From JALEFZ01 sp039817415 (lineage in GTDB: Bacteria; Bacteroidota; Bacteroidia; J057), in NCBI GenBank assembly GCA_039817415.1, contig JBCBVV010000071.1:1-26077 (forward strand): 26,077 nucleotides of DNA, read 5' to 3'. Below, piece by piece: positions 1 to 6,921 of the stretch. The first letter of the stretch is position 1. Every line of letters starts with the position of its first letter. The position numbers and the translations under genes are program-made. The notes beneath the pieces were generated by a model, which saw only the letters and a list, made by a program, of their open reading frames with translations, made no database searches and was not told where the DNA came from.

Positions 1-39
1 CCGGGTAAGATGGCGTTAAGATCGAAGCAGAAAAAATAA
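1..39 (+). CDS. 3' end of an unidentified gene (partial)
   Basis: Frame 1 is open from the left edge to a TAA at 37-39 and encodes the basic tail PGKMALRSKQKK. The other two forward frames stop within the first 20 bases. A strong intrinsic terminator begins right at this stop codon, which is what one expects at the end of a real gene. Only 12 residues are visible, so neither family nor function can be named. It could also be noise, since 12 codons is a short open stretch; the terminator placement is the main support. Confidence 0.45.
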   Translation, partial: PGKMALRSKQKK

Positions 40-78
40 ATGGGAAATTGGACATAAGCCGATTTCCCATTTTTTATA
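38..78 (+). terminator. Intrinsic terminator after the left-edge gene
   Basis: AAATGGGAAAT (38-48) pairs perfectly with ATTTCCCATTT (62-72), giving an 11-bp stem with a 13-base loop. A T-run follows from 70 to 75. An A-run at 31-36 precedes the stem, so the element could also work for leftward transcription. Confidence 0.8.
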
Positions 79-377
79 AATAACCTACCTAATAAGTCAG
101 TACCCCCTGACATTGAGACTAAATTAGGAGGAGGAACTAAATCTAAAAAGGACAAAATATCACGAATATAACTTGTCCTTATTGAGATTTTACGCAGCTT
201 AAAATATCCTAATTGTAGATACAGCTGTTCTTCTCCNNNNNNNNNNTCTTCTCCATCTCACTGCTTATAGCCAGTTTTGTTGTGTTCATCTGAAACATTC
301 TGAATAAAAAATATTTCTTGCTACTTTCGTATTCGTGTGAATAGATGCCTGTCAATTAGGGGAAAAGGAAAGTATAT
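79..377. other. Noncoding stretch upstream of recJ
   Basis: About 300 bases without a convincing gene. It holds two small dyads: GTCAG/CTGAC at 96-100/107-111, and AAGGACAA/TTGTCCTT at 148-155/173-180 with a 17-base loop. It also holds a 10-N gap at 237-246. A weak Bacteroidota-type promoter for recJ may lie near 300-329, where a CTG at 300-302 precedes TACTTTCG at 322-329 by 19 bases; this is one base off TAnnTTTG. No RNA gene was recognised. Confidence 0.5.
237..246. other. Assembly gap of 10 Ns
   Basis: Ten unknown bases are flanked on the left by TTCTTCTCC (228-236) and on the right by TCTTCTCC (247-254). The same 8-mer on both sides suggests an unmerged contig overlap or a short pyrimidine repeat rather than a true 10-base gap. 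Confidence 0.95.
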
Positions 378-2105
378 ATGAACTGGAACATGAAGCCAGC
401 TGGTGCCCAAGCGCACATAGAGAAGCTGGCAGCGGACTTGAGTGGGCAGCGCCCCTTCCCCCTTTCACTTGCACGTGTATTTTACTTAAGAGGGCTTCAT
501 TCCTACAATGAGGTTAGGGATTTTTGTCGCCCAGGTGAAGGAAACCTACACGATCCCTTCCTGATGAATCAAATGGACATAGCCGTTGATCGACTGATTC
601 AGGTAATCGAAAAACAGGAAAGCATTCTTCTTTTTGGCGATTATGATGTGGATGGTACGACAGCCGTGGCCTTGATGTCCTGTGTTTGTCAGGATCTAGG
701 AATCCTCCATCACACCTACATCCCTGATAGATACAAAGAAGGGTATGGCTTATCTTATCAGGGGATAGATGCAGCAGTGGAAGCAGGAGCAAAGGTATTG
801 ATCACACTTGATTGTGGGATAAAAGCCTTTGAAAAGGTTAGATATGCTACCACAAAAGGAATAGATGTGATCATTTGTGATCACCATAATCCTGCAGACA
901 CTTTACCCGAAGCACTTGCTGTGCTTGACCCTAAAATTCAAGGAAATAGCTACCCATTTAAAGAATTAACGGGCTGTGGCGTGGGGATGAAACTTGCCTC
1001 AGGCCTTGTAAGTAAGTTGGTAGAATTAGGTTTCTCCTTACCAGAAACAGACTATAGTCCCGTCAAAAAGTATGCAGATCTATTGGCCCTTAGCATCGCT
1101 TGTGATTTGGTTCCTATTACAGGTGAAAACCGCATATTGGCAAACTTGGGCCTAGAAAAATTACGCACCAACCCCCATCCTGGAATAGCCATCTTAATGA
1201 GACAGTCTAGGCAACAAAGGGAGTGGGATATTTCTGATTTGGTTTTCTTTATTGGTCCAAGGATCAATGCGGCGGGGAGATTGAAACATGGTAAGATGGC
1301 GGTAGAAGTCTTGAAAGGTCAAGCCGAAAACTTAGAGGAAATTGCCTCCCTACTTGAGTCAGAAAATGACAAAAGGAAGGAAATGGAACAGCACATTTGC
1401 GCTGAAGCTGCGACTGCCATTGCCCAAAACCCTAGCCTAAAAGAAGCTTCTTCTACTGTTCTTTTTGACGAGAAATGGAACAAAGGCGTGATAGGAATTG
1501 TCGCTTCTAGGCTCATTGAGCAATATTACAGGCCTACCGTCATGCTGACAAGGTCTAATGGGTATCTTGTCGGTTCTGCTAGGTCTGTGGCTGGCTTCGA
1601 TCTTTATCAGGCCCTTCAAATGTGCGATGAACATATCCTCCAGTGGGGAGGGCATACTTATGCAGCTGGTCTTACCTTGGAAGAAGCACAATTATCAGCC
1701 TTCACCGAAGCATTTGAACAAGCTGTTAATCAAACCATTAGACCTGAGCAGAAGGTACCAAGTCTTTGGATTGATGCCGAAGTGGACTTTAGAACCATAA
1801 ACCTAAAATTCATCAATACCATCAATCGCCTCGCTCCCTTCGGTCCGGGAAATAGGAGACCTGTTTTCCAGACGATGGGGGTGAAAGTTTTACGAGCAGA
1901 CATACTGAAGGAAAAACACGTCCGTTTTATGCTAGAACAAAATGATAAGGTATGTCGTGCGATCGGGTTTAATTTGGCGGAAAAATGGTTTTCTTTAAAA
2001 TCGGACATTATTGACATTGCTTACCAGCCCACTTTAAATAAGTGGAAGCAGCAGGTTCACATAGATTTACGACTAAAAGACATCAAATCCTCATATGAAT
2101 CATAA
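378..2105 (+). CDS. recJ: Single-stranded-DNA-specific exonuclease RecJ
   Basis: RecJ degrades single-stranded DNA 5' to 3' in recombination and mismatch or base-excision repair, in the cytoplasm. The 575-residue length is normal for the family. Visible motifs in order: DYDVDGT (88-94, motif I of the DHH phosphoesterases), LDCGIKA (~144-150), the metal-binding DHH (168-170), GPRINAAGR (293-301), WNKGVIGIVASRL (367-379) and the DHHA1 glycine motif GGHTYAAG (424-431). A C-terminal OB-like region follows. All the metal-binding signature residues are present, so it should be active. The ATG at 378 has an A/G-rich leader but no clear Shine-Dalgarno site, as is usual in Bacteroidota. The next gene starts inside its last codons. 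Confidence 0.97.
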   Translation: MNWNMKPAGAQAHIEKLAADLSGQRPFPLSLARVFYLRGLHSYNEVRDFCRPGEGNLHDPFLMNQMDIAVDRLIQVIEKQESILLFGDYDVDGTTAVALMSCVCQDLGILHHTYIPDRYKEGYGLSYQGIDAAVEAGAKVLITLDCGIKAFEKVRYATTKGIDVIICDHHNPADTLPEALAVLDPKIQGNSYPFKELTGCGVGMKLASGLVSKLVELGFSLPETDYSPVKKYADLLALSIACDLVPITGENRILANLGLEKLRTNPHPGIAILMRQSRQQREWDISDLVFFIGPRINAAGRLKHGKMAVEVLKGQAENLEEIASLLESENDKRKEMEQHICAEAATAIAQNPSLKEASSTVLFDEKWNKGVIGIVASRLIEQYYRPTVMLTRSNGYLVGSARSVAGFDLYQALQMCDEHILQWGGHTYAAGLTLEEAQLSAFTEAFEQAVNQTIRPEQKVPSLWIDAEVDFRTINLKFINTINRLAPFGPGNRRPVFQTMGVKVLRADILKEKHVRFMLEQNDKVCRAIGFNLAEKWFSLKSDIIDIAYQPTLNKWKQQVHIDLRLKDIKSSYES

Positions 2106-4725
2106 GTTTTGGTTCCTCACCCTTGCCTGTTGCCTGTTTTTCCTGCCATTAAGCGGGCAAATCATTTCATGGCAATTTGAAAATATAAGCGATGACATTC
2201 AGGAATCCGGTTCAAATCCAGATTCAGAAGTCGATTCAGATGGGAATATCCATGTTACCTATTGGAATAAAACCATAGATCGACTTTCATATGGTGTAAG
2301 AAATCATATGACTGGTGCATGGACTTTTCAAGATGTTCCAGAGACAGGAAACTTTGGTTACAAGTCAGCCCTTGCCATAGATAGCAGCGGTTTGGTCCAT
2401 ATCGCCTACCTTAAGAATCAGGGTAATCAGGCTGCCTTAGGCTTGGCTACCTACGATGGAACAAATTGGACCTTTGAAGATGCATCTGAAGGAAACACCA
2501 TTGGGATTTACGGATTTGACTTCAATTTCCCCACATACGCCCAACCTTCATTAGACCTAACATTTGATGCTTTTGGTCAACCTACTATTCTTCATTTCAA
2601 CGCTTTTTTCACACGAATTAAGGATTGTGCAGTAGATATAGTTATTGACGAAATTTACAGTCAGTACCGAATGGACATGAACATCTATGTCCGAAGAGCC
2701 ATCAACAACTGGGAGGAGATTACCTTCCCTGATCAACCCTATACTGGTTCTCAGCCTTGTGTAGAAAATGGAGATCGCTTTGGTGAGTATTGTAAAATTC
2801 TTCAACCTAACGATACTACGTGGATAGCCATTACCAATTCTCTTCACAACAACGAATTGTTGATGTTCAAGAGTCATGATGATTCCCTAAAGAACTGGAC
2901 CCAATATTCTATTGACCGGTCTTTTCGCTTACCCAATATATCCATCTTCAACCAGCACTTTTATGAAGGTTTTGGGTACATAGATGCTAAATCTACCAAT
3001 GACTCGATTGTCCATCTCACATATTCCCTGACCAATCATTATGGATACGGTAGAAATCTTTTTACCGATAGGTTGACATACTTTTATACAAGGGTCAACC
3101 TAAACCAGCTAGATCAACCTGGATATGAGCCATACTATTTCAACCTAAATCCAACCAATCAAGCTGCTTTTGACAATTCTATTGAAGCGCTTGATGATAG
3201 CACGGTGGTCATTGTCTTCAACGATCGCGTCAATGGAACGGCAGTTTCTGTCTCTTCAAACGATGGAGGGGTTAATTGGAGGCGTGATACCTTACAGAAT
3301 TTCTTTACCAGCAATCCTTTTTCATCTGTCAAAGTAGAAGATTCACTTTTTGTTTTTGGCTACTTTTCAGCTGGGGACCGCCTTGATTTTGGCAAAACTA
3401 CCTTCAACGATCCAGGTTGGGAAATACAAAACTTGACCAATACCATCACTACTGGCTTTAATATAGCATCCACCATCAGGGACAATAACGGCCAAGCCCA
3501 AGTACTCATGGCATCACAGGCAAGGGAAACTGATAGGTTGTTTTATTGGGAAAATAATGGAAGCGAATGGGTTTCAGAAGCGATCGACATAAGCGGAGGA
3601 GGAATTAGTGAGGTTAGCATGGATCTAAACAATCAAAATCAACCTGTCATAGCCTACTTGGCAACAGATAGCAGCGAAATCCGATTTGCTCGGCAGCTTA
3701 CGGGTGGAGCTTGGCTGCAAGAGATAGTAACTGATACCATTCTTGCGAAGGATTTGAATATTATTCAACAAGGGGTCCAAACAGACCTATTCTTCTTCAA
3801 CTTGAATGTAGGATGGTTACAGCAATTCAGTAGATCTACTACCCAAGGGAATTGGACATCTACGATCATTGACTCTTCCTCTACAGCTGTAGGCTCTAAT
3901 GTAGCTTCAGTCTTGGATGAAGAAGGGGGATTCCATTTGGTGTACACTGATATAAGCAATAATGTGCTGAAATACGCCTATAAGTCCACCAGCAGCAATT
4001 GGGAGGTCCAGACCATTGAGGAAGTCAATAATTTTTTCCCCACTACCCTAGCTATTGCCGTAGACACCCTTAACCTTCCTGTCATTGCCTTTACTGATGG
4101 GCAGCGAGATTCGGTCTATGTGCTGAATACCCTTGATAGGGAGAATTGGGATACAGACAAATTAGATGGAGAATACATCGATTTTAGTGCCAGCGAATTA
4201 GGCCTCATCGTAGATGACCAAAATCAAGTGTGGGTTCTATATGACTTTCCTACCTTCATCAGAGAAATCAGGCTATACTTTAGAAAACCCTCAGGCTTCT
4301 GGCAGCAAGTTTCAGTGAATAATAATTCAACTGAAATCTCATCTGTTTTTGATTTCAAACGCTATCAGAATGACCTCTATATCCTAGGAAGGAAAAACCA
4401 AGTTAACAATTCTGGTTTAGGCTATTTATATGGCCCAAGCGGAATTGAAGTCCAGAATGAAACATTACTTTCTGAGCAAGGGCTTAGCATAGGACCTAAT
4501 CCTAGCAGAGATTTCCTAAATATTCATTGGAAAAAGGAGATAAATCAGCCTACCTCTGTCAGTTTGTACAACCTTGAGGGGCGTCTGGTATACCATAGTA
4601 AGGAGGCCAGAATTGCACCTGGTATCCAAAGAATTGATATGGATGATTTAAAGGCAGGTCTATACATTGTTAAAATCGATGTGGCTGGTGAAGTACTCAC
4701 CGAAAAAATCCTGCATACCCCATAA
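2095..4725 (+). CDS. Secreted beta-propeller-like protein with T9SS C-terminal sorting domain
   Basis: An 876-residue exported protein. The N-terminus (MNHKFWFLTLACCLFFLPLSG) is a signal peptide that probably ends before QIISW. The C-terminus from ~797 (LSIGPNPSRDFLNIHW ... GLYIVKIDVAGEVLTEKIL) is a type A por secretion tail, so the protein should cross the outer membrane by the type IX system and be released or attached at the surface. The middle has recurring segments such as QPVIAYLATDSSEIRFAR, GFHLVYTDISNNVLKYAY and LPVIAFTDG. They resemble blades of a sialidase/BNR-like beta-propeller, but no Asp-box or catalytic set is evident, so substrate and activity are unknown. The ATG overlaps the end of recJ by 11 bases, suggesting co-transcription. 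A terminator follows at 4755-4788. Confidence 0.88.
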   Translation: MNHKFWFLTLACCLFFLPLSGQIISWQFENISDDIQESGSNPDSEVDSDGNIHVTYWNKTIDRLSYGVRNHMTGAWTFQDVPETGNFGYKSALAIDSSGLVHIAYLKNQGNQAALGLATYDGTNWTFEDASEGNTIGIYGFDFNFPTYAQPSLDLTFDAFGQPTILHFNAFFTRIKDCAVDIVIDEIYSQYRMDMNIYVRRAINNWEEITFPDQPYTGSQPCVENGDRFGEYCKILQPNDTTWIAITNSLHNNELLMFKSHDDSLKNWTQYSIDRSFRLPNISIFNQHFYEGFGYIDAKSTNDSIVHLTYSLTNHYGYGRNLFTDRLTYFYTRVNLNQLDQPGYEPYYFNLNPTNQAAFDNSIEALDDSTVVIVFNDRVNGTAVSVSSNDGGVNWRRDTLQNFFTSNPFSSVKVEDSLFVFGYFSAGDRLDFGKTTFNDPGWEIQNLTNTITTGFNIASTIRDNNGQAQVLMASQARETDRLFYWENNGSEWVSEAIDISGGGISEVSMDLNNQNQPVIAYLATDSSEIRFARQLTGGAWLQEIVTDTILAKDLNIIQQGVQTDLFFFNLNVGWLQQFSRSTTQGNWTSTIIDSSSTAVGSNVASVLDEEGGFHLVYTDISNNVLKYAYKSTSSNWEVQTIEEVNNFFPTTLAIAVDTLNLPVIAFTDGQRDSVYVLNTLDRENWDTDKLDGEYIDFSASELGLIVDDQNQVWVLYDFPTFIREIRLYFRKPSGFWQQVSVNNNSTEISSVFDFKRYQNDLYILGRKNQVNNSGLGYLYGPSGIEVQNETLLSEQGLSIGPNPSRDFLNIHWKKEINQPTSVSLYNLEGRLVYHSKEARIAPGIQRIDMDDLKAGLYIVKIDVAGEVLTEKILHTP

Positions 4726-4754
4726 GGACATAGCATATTGCATATAGTAGCAAA

Positions 4755-4788
4755 TAGCGATGTCTCTCGGGATGTCGCTACTTTTTTT
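4755..4788 (+). terminator. Intrinsic terminator between the T9SS gene and lptB
   Basis: TAGCGATGTC (4755-4764) pairs with GATGTCGCTA (4771-4780) through ten pairs including two G-U wobbles, around the loop TCTCGG. It is followed by C and seven Ts (4782-4788). It closes the recJ-T9SS transcription unit and lies inside the upstream frame extension of lptB, which argues that the extension is not translated. Confidence 0.85.
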
Positions 4789-4818
4789 ATTCTTGGGATA
4801 GGTGTAATTTGTAATCCT

Positions 4819-5550
4819 ATGTTGTTGAGAGCAGACAGTCTGGTAAAAAAATATCGAAAAAGAGCCGTTGTAAACGAAGTCTCCCTTCAGGTGAATCAGG
4901 GAGAGATTGTAGGGCTGTTAGGACCGAATGGAGCGGGTAAAACAACTACCTTTTATATGATTGTTGGTCTCATTCGTCCCAATGCAGGAAGAATATACCT
5001 AGACGATAAAAACATAACGCAGTACCCTATGTACAAAAGAGGACGTCTAGGAATTGGGTACCTCGCCCAAGAGGCATCTGTCTTTAGAAACATGACCGTT
5101 GAGGAAAATATCCTTTCTGTTCTTGAATTGGGCACCAAAATGTCTGCTAAAGAGAGAAAAGAAAAAGTCGATCAACTTCTGGAAGAATTTTCCATTACCC
5201 ATATCAGGAAAAGCCTAGGCCGCGTCCTTTCTGGTGGGGAAAGACGTAGAACTGAAATTGCTCGTGCCTTGGCAGTAGACCCGCATTTCATTCTTTTGGA
5301 TGAGCCCTTTGCAGGGATTGACCCCATCGCCAAAGAGGATATCCAATACCTAGTTACCAAATTGGTGAAGAGAAATATTGGTGTCTTGATCACTGACCAT
5401 GATGTTGCCGCCACCCTTAACATTACAGATAGAGCCTATCTTTTATACGAGGGAAGGTTAAAGCTTCAAGGAACAGCCGAAGATTTAGCCAACAGTGAAA
5501 TCGCCAGAAAACTCTATTTAGGCGAGAATTTCCAGCTCAATCGTTCCTAG
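4819..5550 (+). CDS. lptB: LPS export ABC transporter ATP-binding protein LptB
   Basis: LptB is the cytoplasmic ATPase of LptB2FG, which extracts lipopolysaccharide from the inner membrane and pushes it along the Lpt bridge. The 243-residue product shows Walker A GPNGAGKT (35-42), the Q-loop glutamine in YLAQEASVF (Q84), the signature LSGGE (137-141) within LSGGERRRTEIARALA, Walker B FILLDE (157-162) and the H-loop histidine in LITDHDV (H194). The pattern LSGGERRR and PFAGIDPIA are typical of LptB rather than other ABC ATPases. The start at 4819 (MLLRADSLVKKY) matches the family's N-terminus. The frame stays open upstream to 4738 but crosses a terminator. lptF/G/C are not in this window. It converges on psd with 13 bases between stops. 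Confidence 0.95.
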   Translation: MLLRADSLVKKYRKRAVVNEVSLQVNQGEIVGLLGPNGAGKTTTFYMIVGLIRPNAGRIYLDDKNITQYPMYKRGRLGIGYLAQEASVFRNMTVEENILSVLELGTKMSAKERKEKVDQLLEEFSITHIRKSLGRVLSGGERRRTEIARALAVDPHFILLDEPFAGIDPIAKEDIQYLVTKLVKRNIGVLITDHDVAATLNITDRAYLLYEGRLKLQGTAEDLANSEIARKLYLGENFQLNRS

Positions 5551-5563
5551 TCTTATCCATGAT

Positions 5564-6217
5564 CTACTTTCCTACTTTGGCAAGCTGACTTTGACCAGAC
5601 TGAACACGATCTCCTAGCTTAACCGTGATATCGGCATCAAGCGGCAAGTACACATCGACCCTTGAACCAAAGCGAATAAAGCCATATTCTTCTCCTTGTT
5701 TGACTTCCTCCCCTTCTTTTACATAGCATAGTATCCTTCGGGCCATGATGCCTGCGATCTGTTTGTAGCCCACAGCAATCAAGTCATTTTCAACTACTAC
5801 CAAATTTTGTTCATTCAATTCGGAGGACTTAGGATTGTAGGCAGGAAGATAAGAGCCAGGGTAATACTGAAGACTTTTGATAGTCCCACTGATGGGGTTG
5901 CGGTTGACATGAATATCCAGAGGCGACATAAATACAGATATTTGCCATCTTTTATCCTTGAAGTACTTCTTTTCTTCAATTTGTTCGATTACTACCACCT
6001 TTCCATCACAAGGGGAAAGAATTGTTTCTGGGTCAATTGGAGATTGAATATCTGGATTCCTAAAGAAATGAATGATCAAATAGGACATGATCAATCCGGG
6101 TAGTATCAAAGCGTATCCCAAATAAGGATGAATCCAGTAGGCACCTACCCAAATGAGTCCGAGGATAAGAATACCCACAGGGATGACTACTTTGCCTTCT
6201 TTGTGTATTTTGAGCAT
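5564..6217 (-). CDS. psd: Phosphatidylserine decarboxylase (short, proenzyme type)
   Basis: Converts phosphatidylserine to phosphatidylethanolamine at the inner membrane. The 217-residue size fits the short single-domain Psd class common in Bacteroidota. Two N-terminal membrane segments (about 10-29 and 34-51) are followed by SPCDGKV (68-74), SPLDIHVNR (98-106) and FGSRVD (183-188). The proenzyme is expected to cleave itself between G184 and S185, with the serine becoming the pyruvoyl cofactor. D71, H103 and S185 look like the family's self-cleavage triad by position. The frame continues upstream to 6322, but that extension lies inside the divergent mce gene and has no family resemblance, so the ATG at 6217 is preferred. 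A possible promoter lies within mce. Confidence 0.94.
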   Translation of the reverse strand: MLKIHKEGKVVIPVGILILGLIWVGAYWIHPYLGYALILPGLIMSYLIIHFFRNPDIQSPIDPETILSPCDGKVVVIEQIEEKKYFKDKRWQISVFMSPLDIHVNRNPISGTIKSLQYYPGSYLPAYNPKSSELNEQNLVVVENDLIAVGYKQIAGIMARRILCYVKEGEEVKQGEEYGFIRFGSRVDVYLPLDADITVKLGDRVQSGQSQLAKVGK

Positions 6218-6244
6218 CGATTGATTATAGTAATGACTTGAGAC

Positions 6245-6643
6245 ATGAAAGTAGAACACATTGGTATTGCAGTCAAGAATATAAGGGAGGCAAATGCCCT
6301 TTTCACCAAACTTTTTCAACAAGGCCCATACAAAGAAGAGGAAGTGGTCAGTGAAGGGGTATTGACCAGCTTTTTTCAGCTTGGAGAAAGTAAAGTTGAA
6401 TTGTTAGAAGCGACCAAAGCCGATTCAGCTATTGCAAAATTCATAGAAAAAAGAGGGGAAGGCATGCACCACATCGCCTTTGAGGTAGATGACATCGAAA
6501 AAGAAATGAAAAGACTAGAGGAAGAGGGATTTAGGTTACTCAATGAAAGTCCCAAAAAGGGAGCTGATAACAAACTGGTTTGCTTTTTACATCCTAAAGA
6601 TAGCCACGGTGTACTGGTAGAATTGTGCCAAAGCATGAAATAA
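6245..6643 (+). CDS. mce: Methylmalonyl-CoA epimerase
   Basis: Interconverts (R)- and (S)-methylmalonyl-CoA, linking propionyl-CoA metabolism to succinyl-CoA; cytoplasmic. The 132-residue protein is a two-module vicinal-oxygen-chelate fold of normal length. Visible family motifs are EHIGIAV (4-10, ligand H5), KVELLEA (50-56), GMHHIAFEV (74-82) and the closing LVELCQ (125-130, E127). H5, one histidine of H76/H77 and E127 fit the metal site. The start ATG lies 27 bases from the divergent psd start. No methylmalonyl-CoA mutase genes are nearby. Glyoxalase-like relatives share the fold, but the HHIAFEV and VEL patterns favour the epimerase. Confidence 0.93.
   Translation: MKVEHIGIAVKNIREANALFTKLFQQGPYKEEEVVSEGVLTSFFQLGESKVELLEATKADSAIAKFIEKRGEGMHHIAFEVDDIEKEMKRLEEEGFRLLNESPKKGADNKLVCFLHPKDSHGVLVELCQSMK
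6246..6276 (-). promoter_or_regulatory. Possible psd promoter inside the mce coding start
   Basis: On the minus strand a TTG (6276-6274) is followed after 20 bases by TACTTTCA (6253-6246), resembling the Bacteroidota TTG / TAnnTTTG pair with an imperfect -7 box. Transcription would start about 20 bases before the psd ATG. This is a weak match on its own; the only extra support is the short 27-base gap between the two starts. Confidence 0.3.
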
Positions 6644-6893
6644 TATGGATAGCAAGTCGTGTAAAGTTTATGCGTGATTCGTAAAAGATTCTCTGTCTTA
6701 GGGTTTTTCATGCCTTGCCCCTTATATAGAAGCAAAAATTACCGTTACTTGGATAAGAAAGCCTTTTCGGGATTAAATACATTATACAGAGAGAGATAGT
6801 TCTGCTCTTCTTAATTTATCCTAAGTCTGAAAGGTACGTAAGATTATAGACCTGATTTAAGCCAAACTAGAGAGGATTAACGCAATCATTTGC

Positions 6894-6901
6894 TAGATTT
6901 G
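6894..6901 (+). promoter_or_regulatory. TAnnTTTG -7 box before the SLBB gene
   Basis: TAGATTTG matches the Bacteroidota -7 consensus exactly. No TTG is seen at the usual distance upstream. If used, transcription would start near 6907, downstream of the GTG at 6904, which supports the ATG at 6922 as the real start. Confidence 0.4.
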
Positions 6902-6921
6902 CCGTGTATTCTACATTAAAT

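Noticed and set aside
4738..4818. In-frame N-terminal extension of lptB
   Set aside because: It lies across an intrinsic terminator, reads unlike the family, and the ATG at 4819 matches the usual LptB start.
6218..6322. In-frame N-terminal extension of psd
   Set aside because: It overlaps the divergent mce gene and has no resemblance to Psd; the ATG at 6217 gives the expected length.
6644..6893. Small gene or RNA between mce and the SLBB gene
   Set aside because: No sustained open frame on either strand with coding character, and no clear hairpin with a T-run.
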